Shown here: positions 1 to 7,804 of the stretch, one piece after another
Layout: each line of letters starts with the position of its first letter
Position numbering within the stretch: the first letter of the stretch is position 1
Origin: Planctomycetota bacterium
Lineage (GTDB): Bacteria > Planctomycetota > UBA1135
Length of the DNA stretch: 64,000 nt
Assembly: GCA_008501825.1 (NCBI GenBank)
Contig: QQUA01000023.1
Location: forward strand, 62,001-126,000
Reading direction: 5' to 3'
Notes under the pieces: model-generated
Database searches by the model: none
Told to the model about the DNA's origin: nothing
What the model saw: the letters and a program-made list of their open reading frames with translations, nothing else
Translations under genes and position numbers: made by a program

Positions 1-1
1 C

Positions 2-886
2 CGTTTCTCGCTAACCTCGTTCCAATATGCACAAGATCCTACCGCCGGCTTTGGTTCGGAAGTCGAGCACTGGCGCTCCATGAGCCTGGCGGCCGGCCAT
101 CCGATTCCCATTTGCTTGGATGAAATTCGGATGACCACCTTGAGCAACTTCAATGAACAGCGGCGGGAGTTGATTTGGCCCACCTATGTTTCCGGCGGTC
201 ACATCGAGTTCATTCTCAGTTCGCTCTTGCTCACCGAAGACTTCCGCGCCTATGAACCGCTGTGGGATTCCATGCGCTACGCCCGGGAACTCATGGAATG
301 GGTTCCCTACTCGACCATGAAAGCCAGGGATGAATTGCTTCAAGGAAGCGGACAAGAACATTGCCTGGCCAAAGAAGGGGAACAATACCTGATTTATCTG
401 CCGGACGGAGGCGACGTCCTGATTGACCTGCGCTCTTCCCGCTATCTCGATCAATTCCGGGTGGATTGGTTCAATACCAGAACCGGAACCTATTCCCCCG
501 GCACGGTCATTCGCGGTGCCGCCTGGCGGTCCTTAGGAACGCCGTCCTTTCCTAACGACGTCGCATGTTTGGTTCGCCGAACCGACCTGGTCTCCAATAT
601 CCCACCGAGCTTGGATTTGACCGTATCCAGTCAAGCCTTGGTGCTTCTGATGCAGGACGCCGACGGTTCCGAAGATCTCGACTTGGATGATTTGGACTTC
701 GAGGTAGACAACCAGGATCAGTCGGCTTCTTTGCTGGAAGCGATCCAAAACGGCCAAGCCACCATGGACTTCCCCGACGGGGAAACCATACGCATCGTTT
801 ATCCGGTCGATCTAAGTCAGGCCTCGATCGCCGCCTTGATTTGCGACCGAAGCGGCATGTGCGCCGGCGACACGCACAATAAATAG
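2..886 (+). CDS. C-terminal part of DUF4038/collagen-binding-domain hydrolase-like protein (5' end outside window)
   Basis: The reading frame is open from base 2, so the true start lies upstream; the first internal ATG (80) is probably not the start. The visible 294 residues end a protein of the DUF4038 plus 'putative collagen-binding domain' type (related to GH140-like glycoside hydrolases). The first half is helical and ends a TIM-barrel-like region. The segment containing CLAKEGEQYLIYLP, then RVDWFNTRTG, matches the pattern of the C-terminal beta-sandwich domain (PF12904-like). An acidic stretch follows near 660-720. No catalytic residues can be judged because the N-terminal barrel is missing. 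The family assignment rests on recalled motifs. Confidence 0.6.
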   Translation, partial: RFSLTSFQYAQDPTAGFGSEVEHWRSMSLAAGHPIPICLDEIRMTTLSNFNEQRRELIWPTYVSGGHIEFILSSLLLTEDFRAYEPLWDSMRYARELMEWVPYSTMKARDELLQGSGQEHCLAKEGEQYLIYLPDGGDVLIDLRSSRYLDQFRVDWFNTRTGTYSPGTVIRGAAWRSLGTPSFPNDVACLVRRTDLVSNIPPSLDLTVSSQALVLLMQDADGSEDLDLDDLDFEVDNQDQSASLLEAIQNGQATMDFPDGETIRIVYPVDLSQASIAALICDRSGMCAGDTHNK

Positions 887-975
887 CGAGGCGGTCTCCT
901 CAAGTCCGGCCGGCGGGGAAACCGATAAAGGCGAGGATTTTCGGCTTCAGCGCCGGAGGTCTAGGAGGACTTTGA

Positions 976-1539
976 ATGGAACGTCGCCCCGGCAAAGCTG
1001 GTTTCTCGCTCTTAGAACTTTTGGTCGTCGTGGTCATCGTCTCCATCCTGGCGGCGATCCTGCTGCCCCGCTTCGGAACGACCATCGATAAAACTCGAGT
1101 CGCCCGTGCAGAACAAGAATTGCGGTCCCTGCACTTGGCCTTTTCCCGGGTCTACTTCGATACCAATTACTATCCCTCCGAGGTCCTTCACGCTTCCGAC
1201 GTCGGTCTGGTGAACAAGCGCTTCGTTCCGGCCAACTTGTTGGAACTTTGGGACGGCCCCTATCTGGAGCGGTGGCCGGAAAGCGGCCATCCTTGGGGAG
1301 GACGATACGTGTACCGGCATCGCCCGAAGCGGGAGTTCAATTTCGACAATTCCCTTGGTAACGAGGTCTGGGTGGAAATGCGCGGCGGCGCCTTGACCCG
1401 TCGTATCTTGAACATCATCGACAAACAAATGGACGATGGTCGTTCCGGCGATGGCTTGATCCTTCACGACGGCGGCAACACCCTTTATTATTTCCTGGGT
1501 GAAGGCCCGAACTGGGGCAACCAAAACAAGCCACGCTAA
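976..1539 (+). CDS. GspG-like type II secretion pseudopilin / prepilin-like protein
   Basis: 187 residues. The N-terminus has a short basic leader ending in Gly, followed by the prepilin peptidase motif GFSLLELL with Glu at +5, then a hydrophobic helix ending in LLPRFG. This is the class III signal of type IV pilins and type II secretion pseudopilins, cleaved and methylated by PilD-type peptidase. The C-terminal globular part has WDGPYLERWPESGHPWGG and NWGNQN, like GspG major pseudopilins that bind calcium. The start is fixed by an AGGAGG ribosome site at 963-968, seven bases before the ATG. No other secretion genes lie next to it, and a perfect terminator follows, so it is probably transcribed alone or with the gene upstream. 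Confidence 0.8.
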   Translation: MERRPGKAGFSLLELLVVVVIVSILAAILLPRFGTTIDKTRVARAEQELRSLHLAFSRVYFDTNYYPSEVLHASDVGLVNKRFVPANLLELWDGPYLERWPESGHPWGGRYVYRHRPKREFNFDNSLGNEVWVEMRGGALTRRILNIIDKQMDDGRSGDGLILHDGGNTLYYFLGEGPNWGNQNKPR

Positions 1540-1563
1540 GTTTCCAAGCCTCCGGCTCCGGCC

Positions 1564-1596
1564 AACTCCCGGTCTTTCGACCGGGAGTTCTTTTTT
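1564..1596 (+). terminator. Rho-independent terminator after pseudopilin gene
   Basis: A perfect 11-bp stem (1564-1574 with 1579-1589) closes a TTTC loop and is followed by C and six T residues (1591-1596). It lies 25 bases after the pseudopilin stop codon. Confidence 0.93.
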
Positions 1597-1734
1597 GCCT
1601 CACCGATTGCATTCCACAGCCCGGACAACCTGTTTCAAATTTCTCAGAAAAAAAGTTCCCAAACTCCAAAAATAATCGCACTTATCAAAGGACCGCCCTA
1701 TTCCCCGACAACTTGTTTCCTACTTCTAGTTCAA

Positions 1735-3453
1735 ATGAGAAGCCTGAGCTTTGTCGCATTGATCTTCCTCCTTTTGCTCCTAGCCCTAGGATGGTTTTGG
1801 AAGGAACTGCAGAATCCTTGGTGGTTTGACTCCACGGCAAACCCGGCGGGACTTCCTGACTCGACCTGGGATGCCGAAAAAGATTTACCCATTATGGAAG
1901 TGGAACCAGGGCCACCTAGCTGGGAAGGAGAACCTAAAAGGATTGCCTCGGGAACCCTTCGATCCTTGCATACGGTGGATTCATGGAAGGGTTTCGTCTC
2001 TGGAGTTCAAATTTTCTTTTGCTCGGCGAATATTCCCAAATATCCGTTAGCCATCACGGACGAAAACGGATGGGCTCAATTCCGCTTGCCGGCATCTGCA
2101 ACCGAAGGCTGGATCCTGGGTGAAAAACAAGGTTATGAACAAGCCCGGGCTTCCCTCGAAACCTGGCCCTTTTATGAGGAAGAACAGTCCAATGGCACGG
2201 GACACACCCTACTCATGAAAACCGGCAGTGCTTTCTCCGGTCGCCTCCTTTTACCTAACCGGGAGCCACCACCTCAAGGAGTCAAAATCGTGGCTTGGCC
2301 GGAGAATGAGCCGGTGGATCCGGAAACCATTCGCCTCGGCCTTGCCGGAAAAGCACCCCTTCATTTCGCACGCTCCGATGAAAACGGCTATTTTCAACTT
2401 CTCGGAGTTTCCTCGCAAAGGAGATATTCCTTGTGGATCGGCGGAAATGGCGTCGTTTCCGAACACCTTTACTACGAGATGACTCCAAAGGAATTCGAGA
2501 AACCCATCCCAGTGCTCGCTGCCTTCGGAGCCATGATTCATGCCGTGGATCAAAGAGGATTCGCCTTGGACACACAGCCGCGGCTATACCCGAACGGGCG
2601 AAGTTTCAGCTTTGGTTCTCGCGCCCCGAAACAAGCCAGAATCTTGAATCTTCAGGAAACTCACTTGGTGCTGCTGGACGTCGATCTCGATGACTTGGCC
2701 CTGAATCAGGATCCCCACCGAATCTTCGTTCGCCTCGGTTCTCCAGAGCCGGAAGACGACGTCATCGCTTCGGTTTCCGCTTCCTTCGCCGGTTACCGAA
2801 GCCGGCATCAGGATTTCCCCTTGACGCCGATCCAAGGTGACTTGGCTCATCTGGAACTGCGCCTGGAAGCCGATCCTGGTCCGTTCGGGTCGCTTCGGTT
2901 GTTCTTTTCCGATTTCGGCCAATCGACCTTCTTCCACCAAGAACAGGAGGACGAGCTCTTCGGCTATCTAAGCTTCAAGCAAGAGGATTCAACAACCCTA
3001 CTATACGCGGTCCAGATCGGCGATCTGCTGCGCCCAGAAGGGATTCTGCTTCATAAAATCCCTCTTGGGGATTACCAATTACGATTCAAGGGAAACTGGA
3101 ATAACCTCATCGTGCCGTGGGTCGACCAAAAACCTTGGAAGGTCACCATCAGCTCGGAACCTGCTGAATTATGGTTGGATCTCGGTCCGGTAGGCATGGT
3201 TCGTTTTCAGCCTCATAACTCAGAAGGAGAGCCGATCACCGGAAGATTCAGTTTGGCCATCCGGGACCGCTCCGCCCATGGGGTTTCTTTCAACATCGCT
3301 TGGAATCATCCCCCTTATTGGGTTTGCCTGAAGGAAGCCTCTTACCGCTTTTCCCATTGGGATACCCATAAATTTGAAATCGAAGGACCTTGGGGGGACA
3401 GTTTCTTGGCCACTGCATTTCAAGTCCTGGAAGTTCCGGTGAACCGGCGTTAA
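1735..3453 (+). CDS. Exported/membrane-anchored protein with carboxypeptidase-regulatory-like segments, function unknown
   Basis: 572 residues. The N-terminus is one strong hydrophobic helix (LIFLLLLLALGWFW), a signal anchor or signal peptide; the rest is predicted outside the cytoplasm. Two segments (around residues 75-125 and 160-240) have the pattern of carboxypeptidase-regulatory-like beta-sandwiches, with SDENGYFQL as the clearest repeat signature. No catalytic motif is seen. The start has no obvious Shine-Dalgarno sequence (upstream is pyrimidine- and A-rich). The region 1597-1734 before it is AT-rich and could hold its promoter. The gene at 17312-18316 is a shorter protein of similar design. 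Function is not inferred. Confidence 0.7.
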   Translation: MRSLSFVALIFLLLLLALGWFWKELQNPWWFDSTANPAGLPDSTWDAEKDLPIMEVEPGPPSWEGEPKRIASGTLRSLHTVDSWKGFVSGVQIFFCSANIPKYPLAITDENGWAQFRLPASATEGWILGEKQGYEQARASLETWPFYEEEQSNGTGHTLLMKTGSAFSGRLLLPNREPPPQGVKIVAWPENEPVDPETIRLGLAGKAPLHFARSDENGYFQLLGVSSQRRYSLWIGGNGVVSEHLYYEMTPKEFEKPIPVLAAFGAMIHAVDQRGFALDTQPRLYPNGRSFSFGSRAPKQARILNLQETHLVLLDVDLDDLALNQDPHRIFVRLGSPEPEDDVIASVSASFAGYRSRHQDFPLTPIQGDLAHLELRLEADPGPFGSLRLFFSDFGQSTFFHQEQEDELFGYLSFKQEDSTTLLYAVQIGDLLRPEGILLHKIPLGDYQLRFKGNWNNLIVPWVDQKPWKVTISSEPAELWLDLGPVGMVRFQPHNSEGEPITGRFSLAIRDRSAHGVSFNIAWNHPPYWVCLKEASYRFSHWDTHKFEIEGPWGDSFLATAFQVLEVPVNRR

Positions 3454-3460
3454 TGCAGCG

Positions 3461-3492
3461 GAGCCTCACTCCTTTCTCAAAGAGCGAGGCTC
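3461..3492. terminator. Possible bidirectional hairpin between convergent genes
   Basis: GAGCCTC (3461-3467) pairs with GAGGCTC (3486-3492), with three further inner pairs. It sits between the stop codons of two convergent genes. There is no clear T-run on either side, so termination is only suggested. Confidence 0.4.
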
Positions 3493-3506
3493 GGAGAAGA
3501 TCAACT

Positions 3507-5081
3507 TTATGAAACCACCCGGCGAACGCCGTCGATGGTGGTGCCATCCACCCACTGAATGGCGGCAATGAAGTCGTCGGCGAATTTCGGTTTCGCCGGA
3601 GCACCTCCGCACAACCGATCGATTTGCGCTTTTAATTCGTGGATGTCCAAAATCGGCACCGAAGAGCCCTTCGCCGCTTCCATGAGATCGGTTCGCCTCG
3701 GATTGATGGCCAAACCCCTTTCGGTGGCCACCACGTCCACCAATTCGCCGGGCCCGACCAAAGTCGTCACTTGATCGACGATCACCGGAATTCGGTCTCG
3801 GACGCTGGGAACCGCCAACACCGTGCAACGGCTGAACAAGCAATTTTGCCAACCGCCGATGCCATGGAGCAGGCGACCGTCGCTGTGGGTCACCACGTTG
3901 GCATTGAAATCGACGTCCACTTCGGTGGCACCCAAGATCACCACGTCGACGAAGGAAGCAAAGTTTCCCTTGCCGTGAAAGTTGTAGCTGGTGAACGGAC
4001 TGGTGTTGATGTGACCGGGATTTTCCCGCATCGATCGAACCCCATCCAAATCGAAGGTCTGGCCGTCAAGGATGTAATCGGTCAAACCCTCCTCCAACAT
4101 TTCCACCAAATATTGATTGGAGCCGCCACGAATGAACCGAGCCTTCACTCCCGCTTCTTTCATGAATTGCTTCAAGTACAGGGCGAAGGCCAAGGTGATG
4201 CCACCGGCTCCGGCCTGAAAGGAAAAGCCTTCCTTCATGATCCCGGCATCGCGAACGAAGCGGGCCACGTATTCGGCGATCAACTGGCGATCGGGAGACT
4301 TGGTTACCACCGTGGTTCCGGAAACGATGCGCTCCGGCACGCCGACTTGGTCGATGACCACCACTTGGTCGACGTTGTTTCCTTGAATTTGCCACGGTAC
4401 GCAAGGAAAGGGCACCAAGTTGTCGGTCACCACGATGACGTGGTCGGCAAATACGCTGTCCGCTAAAGCGAAACCCAGCAAACCACAGGCACTAGGTCCG
4501 CGATCGCCGGTGGCATTGCCGAATGGATCGGCGGTGGGTGCAGCGATGACGGCAATGTCGATGTGCACTTCACCGTCTTGAATCGCCTGCCAGCGACCGC
4601 CGTGGCTTCTGAGCACCCCAAGCCCTTTCATCTTTCCGGAAGAAGCGAAGGCCCCCAACGGTCCATTCATGGAACCTTCGATGTGATGGATGGTGCCGTC
4701 TTCCAAATAAGGAATGAGCGGACTGTGGCAGGGAAAGGCAGCGCTTGGGAACCAGCGCAGATTTTTGACCCCCAATTCCTTGGCGGCGTCAAAGACCTGG
4801 TTGGCCACCAGATCGCCATTGCGGAAATGGTGGTGAGTGCTGATCGTCATGCCGTCCCGCAATCCGGCGCGACGCAAGGCTTCCTTGATGGATTCCACTT
4901 GCTTGTCCCCGCTGGACGGGTAGTCGGCGCAACTGCGGATCGGCGGTGCCGCTTTCGGCCCGGTAGGACGGTATTGCCCAACGCCCTGGAAGGGAATGGC
5001 TTCGTGGTCATTGATGACCGCGGGAATTTCCCGGCCGGCGGCATTGCGTACGCATTCTTGGGTGTCCAAAGCCATGTTCAT
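3507..5081 (-). CDS. citF: Citrate lyase alpha subunit (citrate CoA-transferase)
   Basis: 524 residues, close to the usual length of CitF. The alpha subunit swaps the acetyl group on the acyl-carrier subunit for citrate, which the beta subunit then cleaves to acetate (as acetyl-carrier) and oxaloacetate. Family resemblance runs the whole length, including EGSMNGPLGAF, AAPTADPFGNATG and GGSNQYLVEMLEEGL. The ATG at 5081 overlaps the stop of the citD-citE gene (ATGA), which favours that start. An ATG at 5075, six bases after AAGGA, is a real alternative. It forms a two-gene unit with the upstream fusion; citC, citX and citG are not in this window. A related lyase with another substrate is possible. 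Confidence 0.85.
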   Translation of the reverse strand: MNMALDTQECVRNAAGREIPAVINDHEAIPFQGVGQYRPTGPKAAPPIRSCADYPSSGDKQVESIKEALRRAGLRDGMTISTHHHFRNGDLVANQVFDAAKELGVKNLRWFPSAAFPCHSPLIPYLEDGTIHHIEGSMNGPLGAFASSGKMKGLGVLRSHGGRWQAIQDGEVHIDIAVIAAPTADPFGNATGDRGPSACGLLGFALADSVFADHVIVVTDNLVPFPCVPWQIQGNNVDQVVVIDQVGVPERIVSGTTVVTKSPDRQLIAEYVARFVRDAGIMKEGFSFQAGAGGITLAFALYLKQFMKEAGVKARFIRGGSNQYLVEMLEEGLTDYILDGQTFDLDGVRSMRENPGHINTSPFTSYNFHGKGNFASFVDVVILGATEVDVDFNANVVTHSDGRLLHGIGGWQNCLFSRCTVLAVPSVRDRIPVIVDQVTTLVGPGELVDVVATERGLAINPRRTDLMEAAKGSSVPILDIHELKAQIDRLCGGAPAKPKFADDFIAAIQWVDGTTIDGVRRVVS

Positions 5082-6277
5082 CCTTGAGTTTCGCGCCAAT
5101 CTTGGTTCAACAAGCCGGCGGAGATCGCCGCTTCCACAGTTTGTAAGGCCCGCTTGACCACGGGCGGATCAATCATTTTCGAACCCAGGCTGACCACGCC
5201 TTCTCCCCTTTCCTGAGCTTCTTCAAACGCCAAACTGATGCGACAGGCTTTGTCGATTTCTTTGGCTTGCGGGGCTATTTCCTGGTGAATGATCCGAATT
5301 TGCCGCGGGTGGACGCAGCCTTTGCCTTCGAAGCCAAGGGCTTTGGCTTCTCGAACGCTTTCCCGCAGGCCTTGCTCATCGCCGACGTCGCCGAACACCG
5401 AATCGATCGCCTGGAGGCCGCAGGCCTTGGCGGCATGGACCACTTGAGACCGAGCCCAAAGGGTTTCCGCTCCTTGAACCGTCTTAACGACTCCGAGGTC
5501 GGCGGTTAAATCTTCCAGTCCCAAAGTCAACGCGACGTTGCGCTCGCTGGCCTGGGCAATTTCCATGGCGTTCAAAATGCCCAAGGCGGTTTCCAGAATC
5601 GGCATGAAAAGCAAGTCTGTGCCTTCCACCACCTTTTCCAAAGCCTGGAGTTCCTCGGCCGTCTCCACTTTCGGAATCAACAGAAGATGGAAAGGAGCTT
5701 GCCGGAGATAGGCGGCGTCGGCCAAGCCCATTTCCCCTTGGTTGATGCGGACCATGCGCTCGCATTCACCCCAACTCAAAGCGTGGAGCGCCTGTCGAAC
5801 TACACACCGAGCATCCTGTTTTGCCGCCGGAGCGACGGAATCCTCCAAGTCCAAAATGACCCCGTCCGGCTGGTGCAGGGCGGCGTTGATCATGTACTTG
5901 GCTTCGTTTCCCGGCAAATAAAGCCGGCTCCGCCGCGGGCGCAACCTTTGGACCGGCGGCATCGGTTCCGCCTTTCCTTCCGGAGCTAATTGAAACTCCG
6001 GCTTGCCCAGGGATTTTTGCAACACGGCTTCCAAACGGGCTTTCAAAACGAAGGGGTAAGCCCCTTTGTCTTCCACCTGCAAACGGCCGTTTTCGACGCC
6101 GGCCTGGGCCAGCCACTGCTCCAGGCTGTGTCTAGTCGCCTCGCCGTAAAGAGCTTCCAATTTGCTGGTTAGCTCAATTTCCAGGCCACCGGAAGAAGTC
6201 GGAGTGAATGCCATCCAGGCATCGCCACGGATCTTGTCGCCGCGACGGCCGGCTTGGCAGGACGCGTGAGGGTCCAT
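5078..6277 (-). CDS. citE: Fused citrate lyase gamma (acyl carrier, CitD-like) and beta (CitE) subunits
   Basis: 399 residues. Residues about 1-100 match CitD: EIELTSKLEALYG, then VEDKGAYPFVLKARLEA. Residues about 115-399 match CitE, the HpcH/HpaI-type aldolase subunit: RSRLYLPGNEAKYM, GVILDLEDSVAP, LMPILETALGILNA and GKGCVHPRQI. In characterised CitD the prosthetic group sits on the Ser of an ESGD motif. Here the aligned segment is IRGD, with Arg17 in place of Ser. If translation began at Met22 this segment would be lost altogether. The gene overlaps citF by the ATGA junction. The missing Ser and the absence of citX/citG nearby make classical prosthetic-group loading doubtful. Confidence 0.82.
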   Translation of the reverse strand: MDPHASCQAGRRGDKIRGDAWMAFTPTSSGGLEIELTSKLEALYGEATRHSLEQWLAQAGVENGRLQVEDKGAYPFVLKARLEAVLQKSLGKPEFQLAPEGKAEPMPPVQRLRPRRSRLYLPGNEAKYMINAALHQPDGVILDLEDSVAPAAKQDARCVVRQALHALSWGECERMVRINQGEMGLADAAYLRQAPFHLLLIPKVETAEELQALEKVVEGTDLLFMPILETALGILNAMEIAQASERNVALTLGLEDLTADLGVVKTVQGAETLWARSQVVHAAKACGLQAIDSVFGDVGDEQGLRESVREAKALGFEGKGCVHPRQIRIIHQEIAPQAKEIDKACRISLAFEEAQERGEGVVSLGSKMIDPPVVKRALQTVEAAISAGLLNQDWRETQG

Positions 6278-6560
6278 GCGGAACTCGCTCGCCTGAGGTT
6301 GGAGGAAGCCGGCTGCAGAGCTGCAAAGAAAGCTCCGATAACCGGGAAGAGGCTTACTTTACTACCGTCTCAAAGGAAGCCAAACCAGGGCATTTCCATG
6401 GATTCTCGGGCCTAGGGCCGATCCATCGGGAAAGTTACGGCAAGGTTTAGCCGGCTTGGAATTCTCGGAGGCCACCCCGGCCATTCCCTTTCCCAAGCTT
6501 CCCGGGAATTTTTCCAAAACCAACCGGCCTTGGTGGCGTAGCTTGAACGAGGAACTCACC

Positions 6561-7688
6561 ATGCTCAGCCTTTATCTCTTTTCCATCCTGTCCTTGGGCG
6601 TGTCGAATCCGGCCCAGGGAACCATGTCGGTTCACCCTGTTTCTGAGGTCGAATTCGCCCAATCCCTGAACCTCAAGCAAGCCTTTTTGGCCAAGGCGGA
6701 AGGGTTGGAATTCTGGTGCGAGGATGCGGCCCAATTCAAACAGGTGCAAGGTCCCCTGCTGCAAGCTTGGAAACACGCCCAGGAGTGCTTGGGAGGGCCT
6801 TATTTCCCGGAGGGGGTCACCGCTCGGATCGTCATCCTCCGCCAGGACCAAGCCATCCGCGATTACCCCCAACTGCTGGCCGGCGAAGCCAAAACTCTGA
6901 AGCTGACCTTGCCGACAGATCCATGGGTCCAAGGGGTCTTCAATGCCGGTTCGGCCTGGTGGGGCCATCCCCCATTGGCTCTGATCGACGGCGGACAAAT
7001 CAAGAAAAACCAATTGGTGACTCGGGCGGTTCACGACGCCGGCTTGCTCTATGCCCGCTTCGCCATGAGCCCCTATGGAGCCACGCCACCCGAATTTTTC
7101 CAGGAAGGCGTGGCCGGCCTCCTGATTCGTCATGCGGTGAAGAAGCCTGAAGCTTTGGTCAGCCACAAGGACGCCGCGGCCACCAGTTCCGTCCATGGCT
7201 ATGGGGTTTTCGCCGGCATAGGTGCGGCCATGAACGACGGCTCCAATCACCCTCGAAGCTGGCCCAATCTATTGAAAAGAGGGGTCAAAGCCATGCGCAA
7301 GGAGAAGGAGTTGGACCCGGCCAGTCGTCTGGACGGCCTGTTGAAGCGCGATGCCAAAGGCTTCGCTCGAAGCGACTATGGCTACGCCTGGGCGGCCATG
7401 GAGTTCCTCAGTTCAGATCGTTACCCGGTCGGTGAAGAAGCCGTGGCCATAGCCAAGGACCGCAAGTGGAAACCGGCCAAGGCCGATCAACCCGGCCCGG
7501 CGGTCCACCGCCGCGGCGTTTTGCTCGCCGCTTTGGAAGAATTGAGGCATCCGGAATATGCCACCTGGACCGCCCCCCAACTGGGGGAGCAATTGACTGA
7601 ATTGTTATTGGAAGGCGCCGGGGAGGAACCGGAAGCTTTCCACGAGGCCTTTATGGTTTGGGTAGAACGGTTCATGCCGAAGAAATAA
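6561..7688 (+). CDS. Exported degenerate gluzincin-like peptidase (pseudopeptidase candidate)
   Basis: 375 residues from the ATG at 6561, which has GAGGAAC upstream and opens a signal peptide (MLSLYLFSILSLGVSNPAQG). An in-frame ATG at 6456 would give a non-signal leader and is less likely. The core resembles DUF1570/peptidase-MA-like gluzincins: a helix that should carry HExxH, then PPEFFQEGVAGLL matching the usual 'SEGLA' glutamate helix. The zinc helix instead reads HDAGL (His158-Leu162), so both the catalytic Glu and the second His are absent. Compare the gene at 61822, which keeps HEGFH. I expect an inactive binding protein. The 283 bp upstream (6278-6560) separate it from divergent citD-citE and hold no recognisable gene. 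Confidence 0.6.
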   Translation: MLSLYLFSILSLGVSNPAQGTMSVHPVSEVEFAQSLNLKQAFLAKAEGLEFWCEDAAQFKQVQGPLLQAWKHAQECLGGPYFPEGVTARIVILRQDQAIRDYPQLLAGEAKTLKLTLPTDPWVQGVFNAGSAWWGHPPLALIDGGQIKKNQLVTRAVHDAGLLYARFAMSPYGATPPEFFQEGVAGLLIRHAVKKPEALVSHKDAAATSSVHGYGVFAGIGAAMNDGSNHPRSWPNLLKRGVKAMRKEKELDPASRLDGLLKRDAKGFARSDYGYAWAAMEFLSSDRYPVGEEAVAIAKDRKWKPAKADQPGPAVHRRGVLLAALEELRHPEYATWTAPQLGEQLTELLLEGAGEEPEAFHEAFMVWVERFMPKK

Positions 7689-7753
7689 GCCGGCAATTCC
7701 TCCGCGGCAAAGCAGGAGCTTCCGTCCTGCGTCGCCCGCCAAAACCGAGCCTC

Positions 7754-7775
7754 GGAAGCCATAGGCTTCCTTCTC
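7754..7775 (+). terminator. Hairpin between degenerate peptidase and carbamoyltransferase genes
   Basis: A perfect 7-bp stem, GGAAGCC (7754-7760) with GGCTTCC (7764-7770), has a 3-base loop and is followed by TTCTCG. A second small hairpin, GCAGGA (7712-7717) with TCCTGC (7725-7730), lies just before it. Either could weaken read-through into the carbamoyltransferase gene. The T-run is poor. Confidence 0.4.
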
Positions 7776-7804
7776 GTAGAGGGGCAGGGAACAATAAGGT
7801 CGTC

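Noticed and set aside
3639..4466. Long plus-strand ORF opposite citF
   Set aside because: It is the complementary reading of a well-supported citF gene, with no ribosome site and a low-complexity His/Gly-rich product.
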